Below, piece by piece: positions 60,487 through 64,000 of a stretch of DNA of 64,000 nt. The notes beneath the pieces are model-generated. The model searched no databases, had not been told where the DNA came from, and worked only from the letters and a program-made list of their open reading frames with translations. Every line of letters starts with the position of its first letter. Positions within the stretch are counted from its first letter, which is position 1. A program made the position numbers and the translations under genes. This DNA comes from Bacillota bacterium (lineage in GTDB: Bacteria > Bacillota > Negativicutes > CTSoil-072), in assembly GCA_017889545.1 (NCBI GenBank), contig JAGFZV010000013.1, positions 30,407 to 94,406 of the forward strand, in the 5' to 3' direction.

Positions 60487-61599
60487 ATGAAACAAGGTAG
60501 AACGATGATCCAATTGGCGCAGGAATTAGAACGCCAACGCATAGCAAGAAAAGACTATCTTGCTGATACGCGGAACTTGGAAGTGAAAACAGACCGGGGA
60601 ATGAGTAGATTGATGCTGGACATGGATAATCAGACAGAAATATTTGTCGTAAACGAATTGGCCCATAAACAGATTGCTGATCGTCTGCAAATCCCTCTAA
60701 AGTATTACAATCGGATGCGAGTGGAATATCCCAGCTTATTGGACAATAACATCAATTGCTGGTTCAACCAATCGCCGGAGCGCAGAATGTTGCGTACGCT
60801 GGACGGCAGTGTCAGAGCCTTTCTCAGTGATCGCTATCGCAGACTGGATAATTTAGAACTGGCTGATGCCGTATTACCTATTATTCAGGAAATGAAGGCA
60901 GCGGAAATCCTATCCAGCGAAATCACCGAAACCCATATGTATATTAAAGTCATCAATAAAAAACTGAAAGAAGAAGTAGCAGTCGGTGATGTGGTGCAAG
61001 CCGGGATTGTCATCTCTAATTCCGAAGTCGGTTTAGGCAGCTTGAAAGTGGAACCGCTGCTATACCGCCTCGTATGTCGAAATGGCTTGATCGTTAAAGA
61101 CTATGCCCAAAAACGGTATCACGTAGGCAAACAAATTGAAAACGACGACAGCGCTTATGAAATCTTCTCTGATGCAACGTTAGTTCAAGATGATAAAGCC
61201 TTCTTCATGAAAGTACAGGATACAGTAAGAACCGCAATTGATGAAGTGAAATTTCACTTATCGGTGGAAAAGCTGCGAGCTACGATGGAAGAAAGTACTG
61301 GCCCTGATCCAGTCAAAACCGTGGAAATATTGGCTGACAGCTATATACTGAACCAAAACGAACGGGGCAGCATCCTCAGACACTTCATCATGGGAGCAGA
61401 CAACAGCAAATATGGACTGATTAATGCAGTAACCAGAGCGTCGCAAGACCTAGCTGATTATGCAAGAGCCACGGACTTAGAACGTTTAGGCGGTGAACTG
61501 CTTGCGTTGCCGCCGATCAACAAGAAAATGCCTGTACCGGTTCTCGATTTTACGGCAAATCCCAATAGCAATATTATCCCCTTGGAAATAGCCCAATAA
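60487..61599 (+). CDS. DUF932-type phage/plasmid protein
   Basis: 370 residues. Recognised from the DUF932 pattern (IADRLQIPLKYYNRMRVEYP, then FLSDRYRRLDNLELADAVLP and VCRNGLIV) found in phages, plasmids and ICEs, where members neighbour recombination proteins. No catalytic residues are known to me. It heads the plus-strand module whose later genes are a nuclease and an ERF protein. GAAAGAAGGA precedes ATG 60487. Confidence 0.75.
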   Translation: MKQGRTMIQLAQELERQRIARKDYLADTRNLEVKTDRGMSRLMLDMDNQTEIFVVNELAHKQIADRLQIPLKYYNRMRVEYPSLLDNNINCWFNQSPERRMLRTLDGSVRAFLSDRYRRLDNLELADAVLPIIQEMKAAEILSSEITETHMYIKVINKKLKEEVAVGDVVQAGIVISNSEVGLGSLKVEPLLYRLVCRNGLIVKDYAQKRYHVGKQIENDDSAYEIFSDATLVQDDKAFFMKVQDTVRTAIDEVKFHLSVEKLRATMEESTGPDPVKTVEILADSYILNQNERGSILRHFIMGADNSKYGLINAVTRASQDLADYARATDLERLGGELLALPPINKKMPVPVLDFTANPNSNIIPLEIAQ

Positions 61600-61619
61600 T
61601 AAAAGGAGCGTGAAAAAAC

Positions 61620-61967
61620 ATGTTTATTACCTGTTGCTTTGCTTATAACGATATTACCGCAGAATGCCGACAACAGACAGGATCATTCGTCGTAACATTG
61701 AAGACGGACAATCATGTGGATCTCGGCATCATTTTGAATTACACCCAAGTCAAAGTGTTGGCCGAAGGACTTCTTTCCACACTAAACCAAGTACCTATCA
61801 GCGAGTTAATAGACACCAATACCAGTGACATATTAGGCGATATCCAGTTTCGTATGGATAAACCGCAAGCCAATCCAGTAGATCATCTGGAAGGAGATGA
61901 AGCTCAATGCCTGCAACCGCATTTATCTGTCCCGATGGCAGAAACGTCCTTATCCAAGATTGCTTAA
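61620..61967 (+). CDS. Unknown protein overlapping the nuclease gene
   Basis: 115 residues. Start ATG 61620 has AAAGGAG 11 bases upstream. The N-terminal part (CCFAYNDITAECRQQTGSF) carries three Cys; the rest is acidic. I do not recognise it. It overlaps the start of the nuclease gene by 61 bases, so its true C-terminus may not matter or the two are coupled. Confidence 0.5.
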   Translation: MFITCCFAYNDITAECRQQTGSFVVTLKTDNHVDLGIILNYTQVKVLAEGLLSTLNQVPISELIDTNTSDILGDIQFRMDKPQANPVDHLEGDEAQCLQPHLSVPMAETSLSKIA

Positions 61968-62809
61968 CATCCTGTGCAATGAAACAGCGCTGCATGTTCC
62001 TGCCCACCTTGCGAGCGGTAGCGAAATCCTTAGACAGAGGGTTGCGTGATCCGACCGTAACCGAATTGATTGCCGGTATCCGGGAAACCTATCTCAAGAA
62101 AACGGTCGATTATGCCGTTAATCCGCAAGATGTATTGTATGCGCTGCACGGCTCTGCCTTACATACCCTGCATGAAAATCACAGTGAAGGCAACATGCTG
62201 ACCGAAATACGGCTAACGGATGAGATTACTTCCGGTAAATTTGACTTATATGGAGAAATAATGGACCAGGATACTGGCGTACTGGGTGATATTAAAGTCA
62301 CCAGCAGCTATAAGATCATGAAAGCGCTTGGTAAATACAAAGTAGATGTGGCGACCGGAGAAACGTATAAAACGGGTTTAAAAAAAGGCGAACCGAAGTA
62401 CAAGAAAGAATGGCGTGATGATGGCAACAAGGGAATATTGGATTGGGCCATCCAGTTGAATTACTATCGCATCCTTTTAGAACAGCAGGGATTAAGTGTT
62501 AACAAGATGGTGATCCAAGCGATGTGTAGGGATAACAGCCTGCGAATTGCCAATGAACGAGGGATCAGCCAGGCTATTTATTTAATTCCGGTCAATCGGA
62601 TTGGTGATAGTTGGGTTCAGCGCTACATGCAATACAAAGCCAGAGTATTGAACACAGCCTTGGAAACCAAAACAATGCCAGCAATATGCTCCGTAAAGGA
62701 ACGCTGGCATAACCGCAAATGTCTGGACTATTGTCAGGTGGCAGATCATTGTCCTTTTGGGCAGCAAGTCAAAAGTAATTCGGGTAAACCCCTGCAGGCG
62801 GTTAGTTAG
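61907..62809 (+). CDS. PD-(D/E)XK nuclease with Fe-S-type cysteines
   Basis: 300 residues from ATG 61907 (AAGGAG 11 bases upstream). Nuclease core: GKFDLYGEIMDQDTGVLGDIKVTSS near residue 110, where the Asp and GDIK supply the PD-(D/E)XK pattern. Early cysteines (DCLTSCAMKQRC, residues 18-29) and C-terminal CLDYCQVADHC (about 275-285) resemble the 4Fe-4S arrangement of Cas4/AddB-like exonucleases. Next to ERF it is likely a 5'-3' exonuclease supplying ssDNA for annealing. Confidence 0.7.
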   Translation: MPATAFICPDGRNVLIQDCLTSCAMKQRCMFLPTLRAVAKSLDRGLRDPTVTELIAGIRETYLKKTVDYAVNPQDVLYALHGSALHTLHENHSEGNMLTEIRLTDEITSGKFDLYGEIMDQDTGVLGDIKVTSSYKIMKALGKYKVDVATGETYKTGLKKGEPKYKKEWRDDGNKGILDWAIQLNYYRILLEQQGLSVNKMVIQAMCRDNSLRIANERGISQAIYLIPVNRIGDSWVQRYMQYKARVLNTALETKTMPAICSVKERWHNRKCLDYCQVADHCPFGQQVKSNSGKPLQAVS

Positions 62810-62945
62810 CGTTCAAATCAGGCTGCCCTGCTTGTCCTGGGACTTTTACAGCATGCGATTATTCCAGTAAAATCAAGAATTGTGCTATGGGTGATAAATA
62901 GAGGGACAGACAGGACACGGTTAAATGGATGGGGTGAAACAAAAA

Positions 62946-62998
62946 AACAAACTTGCTTATCCGGCATTGTTTGCGGATGAGTAGGTTTGTTTTTGATT
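62946..62998 (+). terminator. Terminator between the nuclease and ERF genes
   Basis: An 18-bp stem with three wobbles, 62946-62963 (AACAAACTTGCTTATCCG) against 62974-62991, then TTTTGATTTTT. It would uncouple the ERF gene from the upstream operon. Confidence 0.7.
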
Positions 62999-63015
62999 TT
63001 TAGGAGGAATAATCA

Positions 63016-63600
63016 ATGAAAAATATAGCGGTAAAATTGGTCAAAGTAATGGAAGAATGCAGTGTGATCCGTAAAAACGGTACCAATGATTTTCATCATT
63101 ATAAATATGCCACATCGGCTGATGTGCTGGAAAAAGTCAACGCGTCTTTGGTCAAGAACAAAATTGCTTCGGTAGTGGTGCCGGAAATTGTCAGCGGCTG
63201 TGATGTGGTGACCACCAAAGGCAATACCGAGCATTTAGTAGTCGTGCAAGTCAGTATTACCCTGATTGATACGGATAGTGGCGAACAGCTTGTTTTATCC
63301 GGGATCGGTAGTGGACAGGATAGCGGCGATAAAGCGGTTATGAAAGCGCAAACCGCTGCCTTGAAATATGCCTATATGATGAGCTTAACCATCAGCACGA
63401 GTGATGACCCGGAAGCGGATACACGGACTGACGAGAGTGCTTATGGGCAGATGCCGACAAAAATAGCGGACGAAAAAAGTGAACTTGTCTGCAAGGATTG
63501 TGGAAGCAAGATTACCGTCGGAATAAAAAATGTATCCGTTAATAAATTTGGAAGACCATTGTGCTTACCATGTCAGAAAAAGTCGCAAGGAGCAGCATAG
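63016..63600 (+). CDS. ERF-family single-strand annealing protein
   Basis: 194 residues. ERF superfamily core: HHYKYATSADVLEKVN, then GIGSGQDSGDKAVMKAQTAALKYAYMMSLTIST, which is the usual G..D..DKA..KA.T.A.KY pattern. A C-terminal zinc ribbon (CKDCG..CLPC) is attached. Anneals complementary ssDNA during phage or ICE recombination. Start ATG 63016 follows AGGAGG. Cooperates by inference with the upstream nuclease. Confidence 0.85.
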   Translation: MKNIAVKLVKVMEECSVIRKNGTNDFHHYKYATSADVLEKVNASLVKNKIASVVVPEIVSGCDVVTTKGNTEHLVVVQVSITLIDTDSGEQLVLSGIGSGQDSGDKAVMKAQTAALKYAYMMSLTISTSDDPEADTRTDESAYGQMPTKIADEKSELVCKDCGSKITVGIKNVSVNKFGRPLCLPCQKKSQGAA

Positions 63601-63680
63601 ATTGGCTAATAGGTAATGCTATTTAAAAGATAAATCCAAGCTGCAGGAAATAATTCTGTTTACGGATAGATTGTAATTGC

Positions 63681-63758
63681 GTTTTAGAAGGGCATTATTT
63701 GGACCCTGCACTCCGCTCGGGCTGCGTTGCGGTTGCCCAAATAATGTCCTTCTAAAAC
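63681..63758. repeat. Long inverted repeat with a GC-rich loop
   Basis: GTTTTAGAAGG... (63681-63702) pairs with 63737-63758 over 22 positions with one mismatch. The 34-base loop is GC-rich with CCGC/GCGG pairing, in contrast to AT-rich surroundings. It lies in the 337-base gap before the XRE-type gene. An origin of transfer, a replication origin or a terminator are candidates. Confidence 0.6.
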
Positions 63759-63937
63759 TTAGCAATATACATCTTATGTTTGTTGGGCAATGCAGATCGT
63801 ATGATAGGTAGAAGTTACGATAGCAAAACGAATGCCATAGAATTCATTATAGTAACTGACAGTTAAAGTATTATAAGTATTCTCTAAAGCCGCAAAATTT
63901 GCCATATGAGATAATTTATGTGAGGCGAGGTGAAGCA

Positions 63938-64000
63938 ATGGAAATTGTATATAAAGAAAAGATGCGCCAGGTTGGTTTGAATATTAGCTATTACCGCAAA
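63938..64000 (+). CDS. XRE-type HTH regulator (5' end only)
   Basis: 21 codons from ATG 63938 (GAGGTG 6 bases upstream) up to the window edge. The sequence VYKEKMRQVGLNISYYRK fits the first helix of a lambda-repressor-like HTH (…LGxNIxxYRKxxxLTQ). It is likely the regulator of the accessory block on the right. Confidence 0.5.
   Translation, partial: MEIVYKEKMRQVGLNISYYRK

Overview
The window looks like a chromosomal segment of an anaerobic, diderm Firmicute of the class Negativicutes, most likely close to the propionate-forming, nitrogen-fixing Sporomusaceae. This placement is an inference from gene content. Outer-membrane traits (a YadA-like trimeric autotransporter and a heptosyltransferase-type GT9 enzyme) sit beside Firmicute-type genes: a Clostridium pasteurianum-style 2Fe-2S ferredoxin, split homocitrate synthase genes, Gram-positive LexA boxes and strong AGGAGG ribosome sites.

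Layout. 1-6.3 kb: the 5' end of a secreted repeat protein, a molybdopterin oxidoreductase, the tRNA CCA-adding enzyme and an ArsB/NhaD-type transporter. 6.3-13.6 kb: a succinate-propionate operon on the minus strand, with a CoA transferase, two-subunit methylmalonyl-CoA mutase, MeaB, epimerase and the biotin and membrane subunits of a sodium-pumping decarboxylase. Its carboxyltransferase alpha subunit is missing here. 13.7-20.6 kb: housekeeping and regulatory genes (HAD phosphatase, HD-GYP protein, SEDS protein, TrmB, an AAA+ regulator without the sigma-54 contact motif, a universal stress protein). 20.7-32.4 kb: a complete-looking minus-strand nif operon, nifH-I1-I2-D-K-E-N-B-ferredoxin-anfO-like-nifV(omega)-nifV(alpha), closed by an intrinsic terminator. 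32.4-34.9 kb: a structured nifH leader, tandem hairpins, an orphan branched-chain-type binding lipoprotein and an unknown membrane protein. 35.1-38.1 kb: an adhesin locus, with the autotransporter preceded by a convincing c-di-GMP-I riboswitch.

38.2-48.2 kb is a patchwork of mobile DNA. Two copies of a tRNA-Thr 3' end flank a 2.7-kb islet (methyltransferase, truncated GH130, GT9). Next come a large orphan helicase, a tyrosine integrase, an excisionase-like gene, a small relaxase-like gene with a ribbon-helix-helix partner, and a serine recombinase, ending at a tRNA-Gly 3' fragment facing the other way. 48.5-56.3 kb is a defence-type island: a GIY-YIG-like protein and a compact operon of TcmP, a radical SAM protein, a type III methyltransferase and a type III restriction subunit, with a 40-residue ORF in front. 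56.9-59.7 kb returns to chromosome-like genes (Lrp regulator, LysE exporter, SOS-controlled DNA polymerase IV). From 59.7 kb a new phage- or ICE-like replication/recombination module starts (two HTH genes, DUF932-type protein, Fe-S PD-(D/E)XK nuclease, ERF annealing protein) and runs off the right edge.

Start codons were often moved inward from the longest reading frame to match a Shine-Dalgarno sequence; the choice is noted in each entry. All functional assignments rest on recognised motifs and context only, since no database search was possible.
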